64,000 bases of DNA from Lysobacterales bacterium (GCA_017305055.1 JAFKMZ010000012.1:1-64000); one strand, 5' to 3'; counted from the stretch's first letter, positions 28,757-37,343 are shown. Notes: generated by a model from the letters alone, not told the origin. Numbers and translations are program-made.

Positions 28757-29857
28757 TCAGGCGCTGAAGCGCGTCTCCCCGTCGTGGCTCACGCAGCACT
28801 TGGCCACCAGCTCGTCCTCGAAGTCGGGCTGCAGGGCGCCATCCTTGACCAGCAGCTCGACGAAGTTGTGGATATTGCGCGCATACATCTCTGAGGCATG
28901 CAGCGGCGCGCCCGCCGGCAGGTTGACCGGCCCCAGGATCACCACGTCGGCATGCTCGACCCGCTCCCCGGCGCGCGTGAGCTCGCAGTTGCCACCACCC
29001 TCGGCGGCCAGGTCGACGATCAGCGCGCCCGGCTTCATGCCCTCGACCATGGCCTTGCTCAGGATCTTCGGTGCCGGCCGCCCGGGAATCGCCGCCGTGG
29101 TCACCACCACGTCCAGCGACTTCAGGTGCTCGGCAAGCGCCTGCTGCTGCGCCGCCTTCTCCTCGGCGGACAACTCGCGGGCATAGCCGCCGCTGCCGGC
29201 CGCGCTGACCCCGAGCTCGAGGAACTTCGCCCCGAGCGACTCCACCTGCTCGCGCGTTTCCGGGCGCACGTCGTAGCCCTCGATCTGCGCACCCAGGCGG
29301 CGCGCCGTGGCGATTGCCTGCAGCCCGGCCACGCCGGCGCCGATCACCAGCACCCTGGACGGCCGGATGGTGCCCGCCGCCGTGGTCAGCATGGGAAAGA
29401 ATTTCGGCGCCGCCTCGGCGGCGATCAGCATGGCGCGGTAACCCGCCACCGCCGCCTGCGAGCTGAGCACGTCCATCGCCTGGCCGCGGGTGATGCGCGG
29501 CAGCAATTCCAGCGCGAAGGCGGTGAGCTTGTGCCCGGCCAGCGTGGCCAGGCGCGCCGTCGCACCGTGCGGATGCAACTGGCCGACCACCACGGCGCCC
29601 TCGTGCAGGCCGCCCAGCACCGCATCCCCTGGCGGCAGCACGCAGGCCAGCAGGTCCGCACGCGCGAGCACGGCAGCTGCGTCGGCAAACTCGACGTCGG
29701 CATAGGCGCTGTCGGGGAATCCTGCCGCCCGGCCGGCGTCGTGTTCCAGCAGGACCTTGAGCCCCTTGCCGTGGAATTTCCTGGCCACCTCCGGGGTGAT
29801 CGCGACGCGGCGCTCTCCACTGGCGGTCTCGCGCAAGGCAGCTATGGTGATCGGCAT
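28757..29857 (-). CDS. pntAA: NAD(P) transhydrogenase, alpha subunit part 1
   Basis: Soluble NAD(H)-binding dI subunit of the proton-pumping transhydrogenase, 366 residues. It resembles alanine dehydrogenase: GERRVAITPEVARKF at the N-terminus, the dinucleotide fold LVIGAGVAGLQAIATARRL near residue 170, and LIVDLAAEGGGNCELT later. Normally it is followed within a few bases by pntAB and pntB. Here its 3' end faces a convergent terminator, and the sigma/DUF3619/DUF3106 operon intervenes, so the three subunits are made from at least two transcripts. Confidence 0.95.
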   Translation of the reverse strand: MPITIAALRETASGERRVAITPEVARKFHGKGLKVLLEHDAGRAAGFPDSAYADVEFADAAAVLARADLLACVLPPGDAVLGGLHEGAVVVGQLHPHGATARLATLAGHKLTAFALELLPRITRGQAMDVLSSQAAVAGYRAMLIAAEAAPKFFPMLTTAAGTIRPSRVLVIGAGVAGLQAIATARRLGAQIEGYDVRPETREQVESLGAKFLELGVSAAGSGGYARELSAEEKAAQQQALAEHLKSLDVVVTTAAIPGRPAPKILSKAMVEGMKPGALIVDLAAEGGGNCELTRAGERVEHADVVILGPVNLPAGAPLHASEMYARNIHNFVELLVKDGALQPDFEDELVAKCCVSHDGETRFSA

Positions 29858-29898
29858 GACGTCCCTCCGGCGTGTCCCGGTATCTTAACGGGACGCAG

Positions 29899-29990
29899 AC
29901 AGGCATGTGTAGGAACCCGCAGGCAGTCGCGGGGACATGCCCATGGTTGTGCGAGCCCGCGCGTGGCCGAAGGGAATCCCCTGTGGGCAG
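29899..29990. repeat. REP-like palindromic repeat upstream of pntAA
   Basis: The gap between pntAA and the nitroreductase contains GTAGGAACCCGC and then TGCGAGCCCGCGCGTGGCCG, AAGGGAATCCCCTGTGGGCA and GGCGATGGG. The second part matches the left end of the long inverted-repeat element at 46034 (GTGGGAGCCCGCTTGTGACC, AAGGGAATCCCTTGTGGGCG, GGCGATG). It is a free-standing copy of that element's terminal sequence. Confidence 0.65.
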
Positions 29991-30025
29991 GCGATGGGTG
30001 CGGTCATCCGTTAGCATGACCATTG

Positions 30026-30613
30026 ATGTTTCCGGAAACCCGCATGCCCGATCTCCTGTCCTTGCTGGAATTGCGCCATTCGGTGCCGTCGCGCCACCTT
30101 GGCGGGCCGGCGCCGGACGAGGGCCAACTGCAGCGGCTCTTTGCCGCGGCAGTCCGCGTTCCCGACCACGGCAAGCTGGTGCCGTTTCGGCTGATCCGCC
30201 TGCAGGGCGAGAACAAGCGCATCTGGGGCGAACGGCTGGTCGAGCTGGCCTTGCGCAAGCGCCCGGACATGTCGCCGGCGAAACTGGAAAAGGAACGCCT
30301 GCGCTACAGCTACGCACCACTGGTCGTGGCCGTGGTCGCGCGGCTGCAGGAGCGCGGCAAGGTGCCGGAAATCGAACAGAGGCTGAGTGCGGGCTGCGTG
30401 GCGCACAACCTGCTGCTCGGCGCCTACGCCCTGGGGTTTGGCGCGCAATGGCTCACCGGATGGGCCGCCTACGACCCCGACGCATCCCGCCTGCTTGGTC
30501 TGGCGGCGAACGAACACGTCATCGGCTTCGTGCACATCGGCACGGCGCAGGACGAGGTGCCGGATCGTGACCGCCCCCCGCTGGAAGAAGTGTTGGGCAC
30601 ATGGACAGCGTAG
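30026..30613 (+). CDS. YdjA-like nitroreductase family protein
   Basis: A ~195-residue FMN-dependent nitroreductase-fold protein resembling E. coli YdjA. The N-terminus LELRHSVPSRHL gives the FMN phosphate-binding Arg, then VRVPDHGKLVPFRLIRL, SAGCVAHNLLLGAYALGFGA and a C-terminal VIGFVHIGTA. ATGs at 30026 and 30044 are both possible. The last 13 nt overlap the exonuclease gene start, so the two are co-transcribed. Its physiological substrate is not predictable. Confidence 0.88.
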   Translation: MFPETRMPDLLSLLELRHSVPSRHLGGPAPDEGQLQRLFAAAVRVPDHGKLVPFRLIRLQGENKRIWGERLVELALRKRPDMSPAKLEKERLRYSYAPLVVAVVARLQERGKVPEIEQRLSAGCVAHNLLLGAYALGFGAQWLTGWAAYDPDASRLLGLAANEHVIGFVHIGTAQDEVPDRDRPPLEEVLGTWTA

Positions 30614-31515
30614 GCCCCGGCGCGCCGGAGTCACCTGCGGCCTACCTCGTCGACGGCAGCATGTATGTGTTCCGCGCCTGGCACTCCCTGCCCAGCACGC
30701 TGACCGACGCCGAAGGCTATCCCAGCAACGCGGTACACGGCTATGCGCGGTTCCTGTGCGAGCTGCTCGAACGTACCCAGGCCGAGCTCATTGCCGTAGC
30801 CTTCGACGCATCGCTGACCAGCTCGTTCCGCAACCTGATCTACCCCTCCTACAAGGCCAACCGCGAATTGCCGCCACCGGAGCTGGAGCGCCAGTTCCGG
30901 CACTGCCGCGCGCTCACCGGCGCACTTGGCGTCCGCGTGCTGATCGACCACAGCTACGAGGCCGACGACCTGATCGGCAGCACGGCGTGGAGCATGCGCG
31001 CGCTCGGCGTGCGCAGCGTCATCGTCTCCGCCGACAAGGATTTCGGCCAGCTGCTCGGGGCCACGGACGAGCAGTGGGACTATGCCCGCGGCCTGCGCTA
31101 CGGTCCGGCCGGCGTGCTGGCGAGGCTGGGCGTGCAGCCGCAGCAGGTGGCAGATTACCTGGCCCTGTGTGGCGACGCCGCGGACAATATCCCCGGCGTG
31201 CCAGGGATCGGAGCCAAGACTGCAGCCGCCCTGCTCGGCCATTTCGGCAGCCTGGAACAGCTGCTGGCGCGGATCGATGAAGTGCCCACGCTGCATCTGC
31301 GCGGCGCGGCGGCCTGTGCCGCGCAACTGCGCGTGCACGCCGAACAGGCGCGGCTGTACCGCAGCCTCACCCGCATCGCGCTGGAGGCTCCGGGTGCGGC
31401 CAACACGCAGGCCCTGCAACGTGGTCCCAGCGAGCCGGAGGCGCTCGACGCCCTGTGTGGCCAGCTGCGCCTCGGCCCACCGCTGCGCAGCCGGCTGCAC
31501 GCGCTGCGGCGCTGA
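30601..31515 (+). CDS. Stand-alone 5'-3' exonuclease (PolI N-terminal domain homologue)
   Basis: A 304-residue FEN/5'-nuclease homologous to the N-terminal exonuclease domain of DNA polymerase I. Metal-binding acidic motifs are present: YLVDGSMYVFRAWHSLP (first Asp), VAFDAS, SYEADDLIGS and SADKDFGQLL, and the helix-hairpin-helix with GDAADNIPGVPGIGAKTAAA. No polymerase domain follows. Such proteins (ExoIX/Xni-like) process flap or primer ends. The start overlaps the nitroreductase gene. Confidence 0.92.
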   Translation: MDSVGPGAPESPAAYLVDGSMYVFRAWHSLPSTLTDAEGYPSNAVHGYARFLCELLERTQAELIAVAFDASLTSSFRNLIYPSYKANRELPPPELERQFRHCRALTGALGVRVLIDHSYEADDLIGSTAWSMRALGVRSVIVSADKDFGQLLGATDEQWDYARGLRYGPAGVLARLGVQPQQVADYLALCGDAADNIPGVPGIGAKTAAALLGHFGSLEQLLARIDEVPTLHLRGAAACAAQLRVHAEQARLYRSLTRIALEAPGAANTQALQRGPSEPEALDALCGQLRLGPPLRSRLHALRR

Positions 31516-31567
31516 GCGCTGAGCGCCAAGCGGCGCAATCGTGCCCGGGCGTGGCACACTGCATGGC

Positions 31568-32164
31568 ATGCGTGCCCCCGACAACCCTGCCCAACCCGTC
31601 CCGTCCCGTCCCATTCCTGCCGACGCCGGCGCGCCGGTGGAAACCCTGTATGCCGGCAAGTGGCTGAGCCTGCGCCGCCGGGGGCGCTGGGAATACGCAG
31701 AACGCAACAACCCCGGCGGGGCGGTCATCATCCTTGCCGTCACCGACGAGGACAAGGTGCTGTTCGTCGAGCAGTACCGCGTCTCCATCCAATGCGCCAC
31801 GATCGAGATGCCAGCCGGCCTGGTCGGCGACGTGCCGGGCATGACGGAAGAAAGTGCGCTGCAGGCGGCCGGACGCGAGCTGGAGGAGGAGACCGGCTAC
31901 CGCTGCGAGCGGCTGGAGTTCGTGCACCGCGGCCCCTCGTCCTCGGGCATGAGCACCGAAATGATCGAGTTCGTCCGCGCCTGGGGGCTACGCAGGGTCG
32001 GCCCGGGCGGCGGCGATGCCACCGAGGACATCACCGTGCACGAGGTGCCACGCGGCGAGGCCGGCCAATGGCTGTTCGACCGGGCCGCTGCGGGCTATTC
32101 GGTGGATCCGAAGCTGTTTGCCGGCCTGTGGTTCATCGAGCACGCGGCACAGTCGCGGCGGTGA
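31568..32164 (+). CDS. NUDIX hydrolase (ADP-ribose pyrophosphatase-like)
   Basis: A 198-residue NUDIX enzyme. The Nudix box is complete: a Gly-led segment (GLVGDVPGMTEESA) followed by AAGRELEEETGYRCE. VAIIL-like strands precede it, and SSSGMSTEMIEFVRAW matches the ADP-sugar pyrophosphatase subgroup (NudE/NudF-like) with its catalytic Glu. The ATG at 31568 is preferred to an upstream GTG-type start. It follows the exonuclease by about 50 bp. Likely role: hydrolysis of ADP-ribose or related nucleoside diphosphate compounds; substrate inferred from family. Confidence 0.9.
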   Translation: MRAPDNPAQPVPSRPIPADAGAPVETLYAGKWLSLRRRGRWEYAERNNPGGAVIILAVTDEDKVLFVEQYRVSIQCATIEMPAGLVGDVPGMTEESALQAAGRELEEETGYRCERLEFVHRGPSSSGMSTEMIEFVRAWGLRRVGPGGGDATEDITVHEVPRGEAGQWLFDRAAAGYSVDPKLFAGLWFIEHAAQSRR

Positions 32165-32277
32165 CCCCTGGACGCGTGCCGCCTGTCGCCAAGCCGCCAG
32201 GCACACGGTAAAGGCAGCCACTGCTGGCGTCACGATCGGGGCAGCGCAGCGACGGCACGGGCACCGGGCCATGCGGC

Positions 32278-32304
32278 TCAAGTTTCATTCCCGGCAGCCG
32301 ATGT
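32278..32304 (+). promoter_or_regulatory. Sigma-28 (FliA) promoter candidate
   Basis: TCAAGTTT, an 11-nt spacer, then GCCGATGT, against the FliA consensus TAAAGTTT-N11-GCCGATAA. The site lies about 50 nt upstream of the FliK-like gene start. It matches at 13 of 16 consensus positions with exact spacing. It predicts late, FliA-dependent expression of the FliK-like/FhlB pair, separate from the sigma-54 classes. Confidence 0.75.
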
Positions 32305-32355
32305 GCTTGCAGAGCACGAGTCGCGCCGCACCGGATACCTGAGCGCAGCAATGTC

Positions 32356-33516
32356 ATGATCATTCAACCCACCAGCCTTGCCGCGCTCACCTGGGCCGGC
32401 GCCGCTGCGGGCACGACCGCGCAGAGCTGGCGCATTGGCGCGGTTTTGTCGGCGCGACCGCTCGGCGTCAATCCGCAGGGCCTGCTGGTGTTGCAGATCG
32501 GTGCGCTGGCGGTGGAGACCGAGGTCCCCGGCAACAGCCTGCCGGCCCAGTTCCAGGTGCGCGTGCTCAGCCTCGGCCCCCAGCCCCAGCTCGAGATGCT
32601 CTCCGCCCACTCGGCGGAACCGACCTTCCAGCGTGTGCTGCGCGAACTCCTGCCGCAGCAGAACGGCTACGCCAGCCTGCTGGCCACGGTGGCTGCCCTG
32701 GCCCAGCGGCCCATGGTGCGCCAGCTGCCGCCGACCTTGCGCACGGCCCTGGCCATGCTCGAGCACGCCATGCCCACACCGGGCGACCTGACCAAGGGCG
32801 AAGGCCTGCGCACGGCGATACAGCGCAGCGGACTGTTCCTGGAATCGCAGCTGGCCCGGGCGCCGCCCAACCTGCCGGCGCTGCTGGCGGACGACTGGAA
32901 GGGGGCCTTGTTGCGCGTGGCCGGGCTGCTCGACCAGCAGGCACCGGCGCCGCCGCCGCTGGGCCGCAGCGATGCCGCGCCACCGCTGCAGCAGACCGGC
33001 CTGCAGGCGCAGCCACGGGTACCTCCGGCGGCGCTGGCGGCGTTGGTGGCGGCAGCCGACAACGCCGACGCCGCACCCCTGGTCACCCGGTTGCATGCCG
33101 ACGTGAAAGCGGCCCTGGCGCGACTGGAAGTGGTGCAGATGGAAGCCAGCACGGCCCCGGCCTGGATGGTCGAAATTCCGGTGCGCGGCGCTGACGGCCA
33201 GGACGTGTTGCAACTGCAGCTGGAGCCGATTGCCGACACCGCCGAGGACGGCAGCAACGGCTGGATCCTCGGCTTTGCGCTGGATCTGCCGGCACTCGGA
33301 CCGGTGCAGGGAGAGCTGCAGCTGCGCGAGCCGCGCCTGTCGGTGCGCCTGTGGGCGGAGCGTGCCGCGACGGTAGAGCAGCTGGAACGACAGTTCACGC
33401 CACTGCGCCAGCGCCTGGCGGCCTGCGGGCTGCTGCTCGACCAGCTCAGTTGCCAGTTGGGCATGCCCAAGCCGCAAAGCCGGCACAGCGCCATCCTGCT
33501 GCAGGCCACGGCGTGA
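32356..33516 (+). CDS. Second FliK-like flagellar hook-length control protein
   Basis: A 386-residue protein whose C-terminal ~110 residues match the Flg_hook/FliK C-terminal fold (QDVLQLQLEPIADT, PALGPVQGELQLREPRLSVR, LWAERAATVEQLERQF). The N-terminal ~275 residues are low-complexity, Ala/Pro/Gln-rich, as is usual for the ruler part of FliK. The canonical FliK is encoded at 50.2-51.3 kb. This copy forms an operon with a FlhB C-terminal homologue and has a sigma-28 promoter. FliK switches export specificity through FlhB, so the pair may fine-tune the switch; the role is inferred. Confidence 0.78.
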   Translation: MIIQPTSLAALTWAGAAAGTTAQSWRIGAVLSARPLGVNPQGLLVLQIGALAVETEVPGNSLPAQFQVRVLSLGPQPQLEMLSAHSAEPTFQRVLRELLPQQNGYASLLATVAALAQRPMVRQLPPTLRTALAMLEHAMPTPGDLTKGEGLRTAIQRSGLFLESQLARAPPNLPALLADDWKGALLRVAGLLDQQAPAPPPLGRSDAAPPLQQTGLQAQPRVPPAALAALVAAADNADAAPLVTRLHADVKAALARLEVVQMEASTAPAWMVEIPVRGADGQDVLQLQLEPIADTAEDGSNGWILGFALDLPALGPVQGELQLREPRLSVRLWAERAATVEQLERQFTPLRQRLAACGLLLDQLSCQLGMPKPQSRHSAILLQATA

Positions 33517-33770
33517 CCGCGCTGCCACCCCCCGCGCAACGGCGGGTCAACCTGCGCCTGGCCAGCGGCGAGAGCCAGCTGCCGGCGATGCCGGCCGAGG
33601 CGCTGGAAGCGCTGCTGGCACGCGCTGCCGCACTCGGCATCCCGCTGCACCACGATCCGCAGATTGCCGCGCTGCTGGCTTCCCTGCGCATGCGCAACGA
33701 CGTGCCGGTGTTGCTGTACGCCGCCGCCGCGAGCGTGCTGTCCGCAGTGTGGGACGCCGCCGAATCCTGA
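33513..33770 (+). CDS. FlhB C-terminal domain homologue (FhlB-type)
   Basis: An 85-residue protein starting at a GTG overlapping the FliK-like stop (GTGA). It corresponds to the cytoplasmic subdomain of FlhB after the autocleavage site: ALEALLARAAALGIPLHHDP, then IAALLASLRMRNDVPVLLYAAAASVLSAVW. The NPTH cleavage motif and the membrane part are absent. In other bacteria such FhlB proteins can partly replace the FlhB C-terminal fragment in export switching. Pairing with a FliK-like gene fits that role. Confidence 0.85.
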   Translation: MTALPPPAQRRVNLRLASGESQLPAMPAEALEALLARAAALGIPLHHDPQIAALLASLRMRNDVPVLLYAAAASVLSAVWDAAES

Positions 33771-33783
33771 CCGGCCCGGGCTC

Positions 33784-34140
33784 TCAGGCGGCGCCGGAAT
33801 GCATCTGCACGACCAGCCGGGCTTCATCCGGGGACAGTCCGCAGCGCACCACCAACTGTTCCACATCGGCGCCCTGGCGGGCAAGCTTCTGGGCCAGCGC
33901 ATAGGACGACTGGGCCGGGCTGCTGGCCGGCAGTTCGAGGAGGCCGAGCCGATGCTCGAGCCGCCCCAGCGCCGCGACCAGCATCGAGGTCGGCACGTCG
34001 GTGGTGATGTGTGTCGCGCTGCGCCCGATCAGCGCCAGCGCCACGCGCAACTGCCTTGCCTGACGCCAAAGCATGGCCAGCACAAGGGCCTGGAACAGCA
34101 CCACCAGCACCAGCACTGCCACACAAATTTCAAGCCACAT
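33784..34140 (-). CDS. DUF2802 domain protein
   Basis: A 118-residue protein with one N-terminal transmembrane helix (about residues 5-24) and a soluble helical region ending ARQGADVEQLVVRCGLSPDE, the DUF2802 signature. DUF2802 genes close chemotaxis/flagellar operons next to cheW in Pseudomonas and Xanthomonas. Here it directly follows motD with no cheW between. Function is unknown. Confidence 0.85.
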   Translation of the reverse strand: MWLEICVAVLVLVVLFQALVLAMLWRQARQLRVALALIGRSATHITTDVPTSMLVAALGRLEHRLGLLELPASSPAQSSYALAQKLARQGADVEQLVVRCGLSPDEARLVVQMHSGAA

Positions 34141-34206
34141 CCGTCGCTCCCCGCTCGCGCCGAGCGTGCCCGGACTGCGCCAGGCACGCGACCAGCCGCC
34201 AGGCGC

Positions 34207-35241
34207 CTATCGTAGCCTGCCCGACGGCCGGGCGTCCGGCGGGCTGCCCTGGACTGCCGCCCGCTTGGACTGTGCTGCCGGAGCCGCCAGCTTCGGCTCT
34301 GCGCCGGGACGTGTCGCGGCCAGCGTGGGACCCGCCGCCGCGGGTTCGGCAGCGGCCTGGTCCGCGGCCTGGACGGTCAGGACCGCCGTCGAACCCGCAG
34401 GTGCCGGGACCGGGCCCGATGCGGCAGCGACCGTCGCGCTCCTGGCCAGCAGCGGCGAGCGCCCCGCCGCAAGGTGCTGGAGATCCTGGACGGGACGCGG
34501 TGCGGGCGGCCCGCGCCCACCCATGACCACCAGCAGCACACGGCGATTCTGGTTGCGCCCCTCGGACGTGGCATTGTCGGCGATCGGGCGCACCTCGCCC
34601 CAGCCGACGATACCCAGGCGATCCGGGTCGATGCCGTGTTCGGCGAACAGGCGCGCCACGCTCGCCGCCCGCGCCGCCGACAGCTCCCAGTTGGATGGGA
34701 AGGCCGCCGTGGCGATCGGCACGTTGTCGGTGAAACCCTCGATGCGCAGGGCATTGCCGAACGGGGCCAGGATGCCGGCCATGCTGCTCAGCACCGCCTG
34801 CGCCGGCGTCGACAGACTGGCCACGCCGCTGGGAAACAAGACATCGGTGCGGATCTCGATTTCCAGCCGGTCCGGACCACCACGCACCACCACCAGCTTG
34901 CGGTCGATCAGCGGCTGCAGCGCCTTGCGCACGAGGTCCTCGATGCGCTGCAGGTCGTCGGGCGGACTCACGCTTGCGCTCGAGGCCGCCGCAGCCGGCA
35001 ACGGCCGCGAGGAGGCGGGTGACTTGGGCGGCAGCTTGCTCGCGGCGTCGCGCACGAGCACGGCGTTGCTGCCGTTGAAGGCCTCGGCCAGCGCCTCGGA
35101 GGCCACACGGTACTTGCCCTCGTTGACCACCGAAACCGCATACATCACCACGAAGAACGCCAGCAGCAAGGTCATCAGGTCCGCATACGGGATCGCCCAG
35201 GCCTCGTGGTTGACGTGCTCGTCGTGGTGCTTGCGCCTCAT
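34207..35241 (-). CDS. motD: Flagellar motor protein MotD (MotB family)
   Basis: Stator protein, 344 residues. The single transmembrane helix with the proton-carrying Asp is WAIPYADLMTLLLAFFVVMY (about residues 15-34). The OmpA-like peptidoglycan-binding domain spans about residues 130-240 (IEGFTDNVPIATAAFPSNWE, GRNQNRRVLLVV). A ~100-residue Ala/Pro-rich tail follows, longer than in MotB. Its ATG overlaps the motC stop. It pairs with MotC to form a proton-driven stator; a second stator pair (MotAB) would be elsewhere if present. Confidence 0.94.
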   Translation of the reverse strand: MRRKHHDEHVNHEAWAIPYADLMTLLLAFFVVMYAVSVVNEGKYRVASEALAEAFNGSNAVLVRDAASKLPPKSPASSRPLPAAAASSASVSPPDDLQRIEDLVRKALQPLIDRKLVVVRGGPDRLEIEIRTDVLFPSGVASLSTPAQAVLSSMAGILAPFGNALRIEGFTDNVPIATAAFPSNWELSAARAASVARLFAEHGIDPDRLGIVGWGEVRPIADNATSEGRNQNRRVLLVVMGGRGPPAPRPVQDLQHLAAGRSPLLARSATVAAASGPVPAPAGSTAVLTVQAADQAAAEPAAAGPTLAATRPGAEPKLAAPAAQSKRAAVQGSPPDARPSGRLR

Positions 35242-35978
35242 TCCAGGTAGCCCTGCAGGCGCGATTCGATCTGTCGCGGATTGTCGCCCTGGGCAATCGA
35301 CACCAGGCCCTCGATGACGATTTCACGCAACTGGGACTGCTTGCCGATCAGCGCCTTCAGCCGCGCGGACATCGGCAGCATGAACATGTTGGCCAGGGCC
35401 ACGCCGTAGATCGTCGCCACGAAGGCCGCGGCAATGCCATGGCCGAGCTTGCTCGGATCGGACAGGTTCTGCATCACCGCCATCAGCCCCATCACCGCAC
35501 CGATGATGCCCAGGGTCGGCGAATAGATGCCGGCATTCTCATAGACCTTCGCGCCGGCCATGTCGACCGCCTCGCGCGTGTCCAGGTCGACCTCCAGCAC
35601 GCTGCGGATGGCCTCGGGCTCGCCACCGTCGATGAGCAGCTGCAGGCCCTTGCTGACGAACGCGTCGCGCTCCGACTCCAGCTGCGACTCCAGCCCGAGC
35701 AGGCCCTGGCGGCGCGCGATCTCGCTCCAGCCGACAATACGCGCGATCAGGTCTTCCGGACGGTGGCGTGGCCGCCGGTAGATCATCGACACCATCGACA
35801 TCGCGCGCTTGAGCACGTGCCCCTGGGTCTGCACCAGCAGGGCGGCGAACGTGCCGAAGATGACGATCACGAACGCCGCCGGATTCCACAGGGCACCGAT
35901 CGTGGAGCCCTTCAGCACCGTGCCGACCAACAGCACGACGATGCCCAACGCGGTACCAACGGTGCTTATCTTGTCCAT
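35238..35978 (-). CDS. motC: Flagellar motor stator protein MotC (MotA family)
   Basis: Four-helix stator channel protein, 246 residues. Helices lie near residues 5-22, 32-50, 148-168 and 180-200. The family region NAGIYSPTLGIIGAVMGLMAVM contains the conserved Pro and Gly of MotA helix 3; the cytoplasmic loop carries charged residues facing FliG. It begins 3 nt after the cheA stop and overlaps motD by 4 nt (ATGA), within the fliA-cheYZA-motCD transcript. Confidence 0.95.
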   Translation of the reverse strand: MDKISTVGTALGIVVLLVGTVLKGSTIGALWNPAAFVIVIFGTFAALLVQTQGHVLKRAMSMVSMIYRRPRHRPEDLIARIVGWSEIARRQGLLGLESQLESERDAFVSKGLQLLIDGGEPEAIRSVLEVDLDTREAVDMAGAKVYENAGIYSPTLGIIGAVMGLMAVMQNLSDPSKLGHGIAAAFVATIYGVALANMFMLPMSARLKALIGKQSQLREIVIEGLVSIAQGDNPRQIESRLQGYLE

Positions 35979-35981
35979 GCC

Positions 35982-37343
35982 TCAGGCCTTCATCGACTGG
36001 CGGGCCGGGACGGCACCGGCTGGTTTGGACGTCCATGCGGCCGCCGCGGCAGGCATCGCCCGCGGCTGGGGAATGCGCAGTTCCACCTGGGTGCCGTGGC
36101 CGGGAGTCGAGCGCAGCTCGACGCTGCCGCCCAGCTCCGCCAATCGCGTCCTGACCACGTCCATGCCGAAGCCGCGCCCGGAAATCTCGGAAGCCACCAT
36201 GGCCGTGCTGAAGCCCGGGCGAAACACCAGGTCGAGGCAGCCCCCCACGTCGAGGCGGGCCGCGTCGACGGCATCGAGCAGGCCCTGGTCAACGGCGCGG
36301 CGACGCAATGCCGCCGGGTCGATGCCGCGCCCGTCGTCGCTGACGGTGACGAGCACGCAGCCGTCGCGACGGCTGGCCTCGAGAGTGATGCGGCCGCGCG
36401 CCGGCATGCCACGGTGGCGGCGTTCCTCCGGCGTGCCGATGCCGTGATCCACGGCATTGCGCAGCAGGTGCACCAGCGCGTCGGCCAGCGCATCGGCGGC
36501 ACTGCGGTCGAGATCGACATCGGCGCCTGCGATGACCAGCTCGACGTCCTTGCCGAGCTTGCGTGCAAGGTTGCGCACGACCCTGGGAAAGCGCCTGAAC
36601 ACCACGCCGGCCGGCTGCAGGCGCAGGCCCTGCGCGGTGGCACGCAAGTCCGTGGCGGCGCGACCGAGCTCGGCAACGGTCAGCGCCAGGACACCGTCGG
36701 CGTCACGCCGTGCGAGGCCGTCCAGACGTCCACATGCCGCTTCCAGTGCCGCGACACGCAAGTCCAGTTCATCCAGGCGCGCCACGGGCACGTGCACCAT
36801 GCTCGGGGTTGCGGCCTGTATTGGCAATCCGTGCGGCGCGGCGTCGCTGCCGGGAGCAGCGGGGCCGTGCAGGCTGTCCAGCAGGGCCTCGAACTCATCG
36901 TCGCCCATGGCCGCAGCGGCCGGGGCGACGACGCGCACCGGAGGCTCGATGGCAGCCGCAGGCGCCGCTGGCCACAGCCGCCGCAGGAGGGAGTCCGCCG
37001 GTGCCGTTGCCTGGTTGCCTGCGGCCACCTCAGCCAGCGCGACGATGATCGCGTCCACGGCGTCGAGCAGGGCGTCGAGTCCGGGCGTGGCCAGCACCAC
37101 GCGGCGCTGGCGGGCCGCCTTGAGCAGCTCCTCGGCGTGGTGGCAGACCACCACCACCGCGTCCAGATCCAGGAAGCCGGCGCCCCCCTTTATCGAGTGG
37201 AACCCGCGAAAGGCCGCATCCAGCAAGTCCTGGTCGGCGGGTGCGGCTTCCAGGCGGATCAGCTGTGCGCCCAGGCGTTGCAGCAGCTCCTCGGTCTCGA
37301 CCAGGAAATCACCCAGCAGCGCATTGTCCTGTGCGTCATCCAT
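35982..37343 (-). CDS. cheA: Chemotaxis histidine kinase CheA lacking the CheW-like P5 domain
   Basis: A 453-residue CheA. P1 (HPt) is intact with the phospho-accepting His at about 49 in FRGFHSIKGGAGFLD. A short DDEFEALLDSLHG linker and a P3 dimerization region (about 190-260) follow. P4 keeps all ATP-site boxes: LLRNAVDHGIG (N), DDGRGIDPAAL (G1), GFSTAM (F) and GRGFGMDVV (G2). After GHGTQVELRIPQP the protein ends within ~25 residues. The regulatory P5 domain (~140 residues) that binds CheW and receptors is missing, and motC starts 3 nt later, so there is no room for a broken remnant. Typical CheA is 650 residues or more. Confidence 0.93.
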   Translation of the reverse strand: MDDAQDNALLGDFLVETEELLQRLGAQLIRLEAAPADQDLLDAAFRGFHSIKGGAGFLDLDAVVVVCHHAEELLKAARQRRVVLATPGLDALLDAVDAIIVALAEVAAGNQATAPADSLLRRLWPAAPAAAIEPPVRVVAPAAAAMGDDEFEALLDSLHGPAAPGSDAAPHGLPIQAATPSMVHVPVARLDELDLRVAALEAACGRLDGLARRDADGVLALTVAELGRAATDLRATAQGLRLQPAGVVFRRFPRVVRNLARKLGKDVELVIAGADVDLDRSAADALADALVHLLRNAVDHGIGTPEERRHRGMPARGRITLEASRRDGCVLVTVSDDGRGIDPAALRRRAVDQGLLDAVDAARLDVGGCLDLVFRPGFSTAMVASEISGRGFGMDVVRTRLAELGGSVELRSTPGHGTQVELRIPQPRAMPAAAAAWTSKPAGAVPARQSMKA

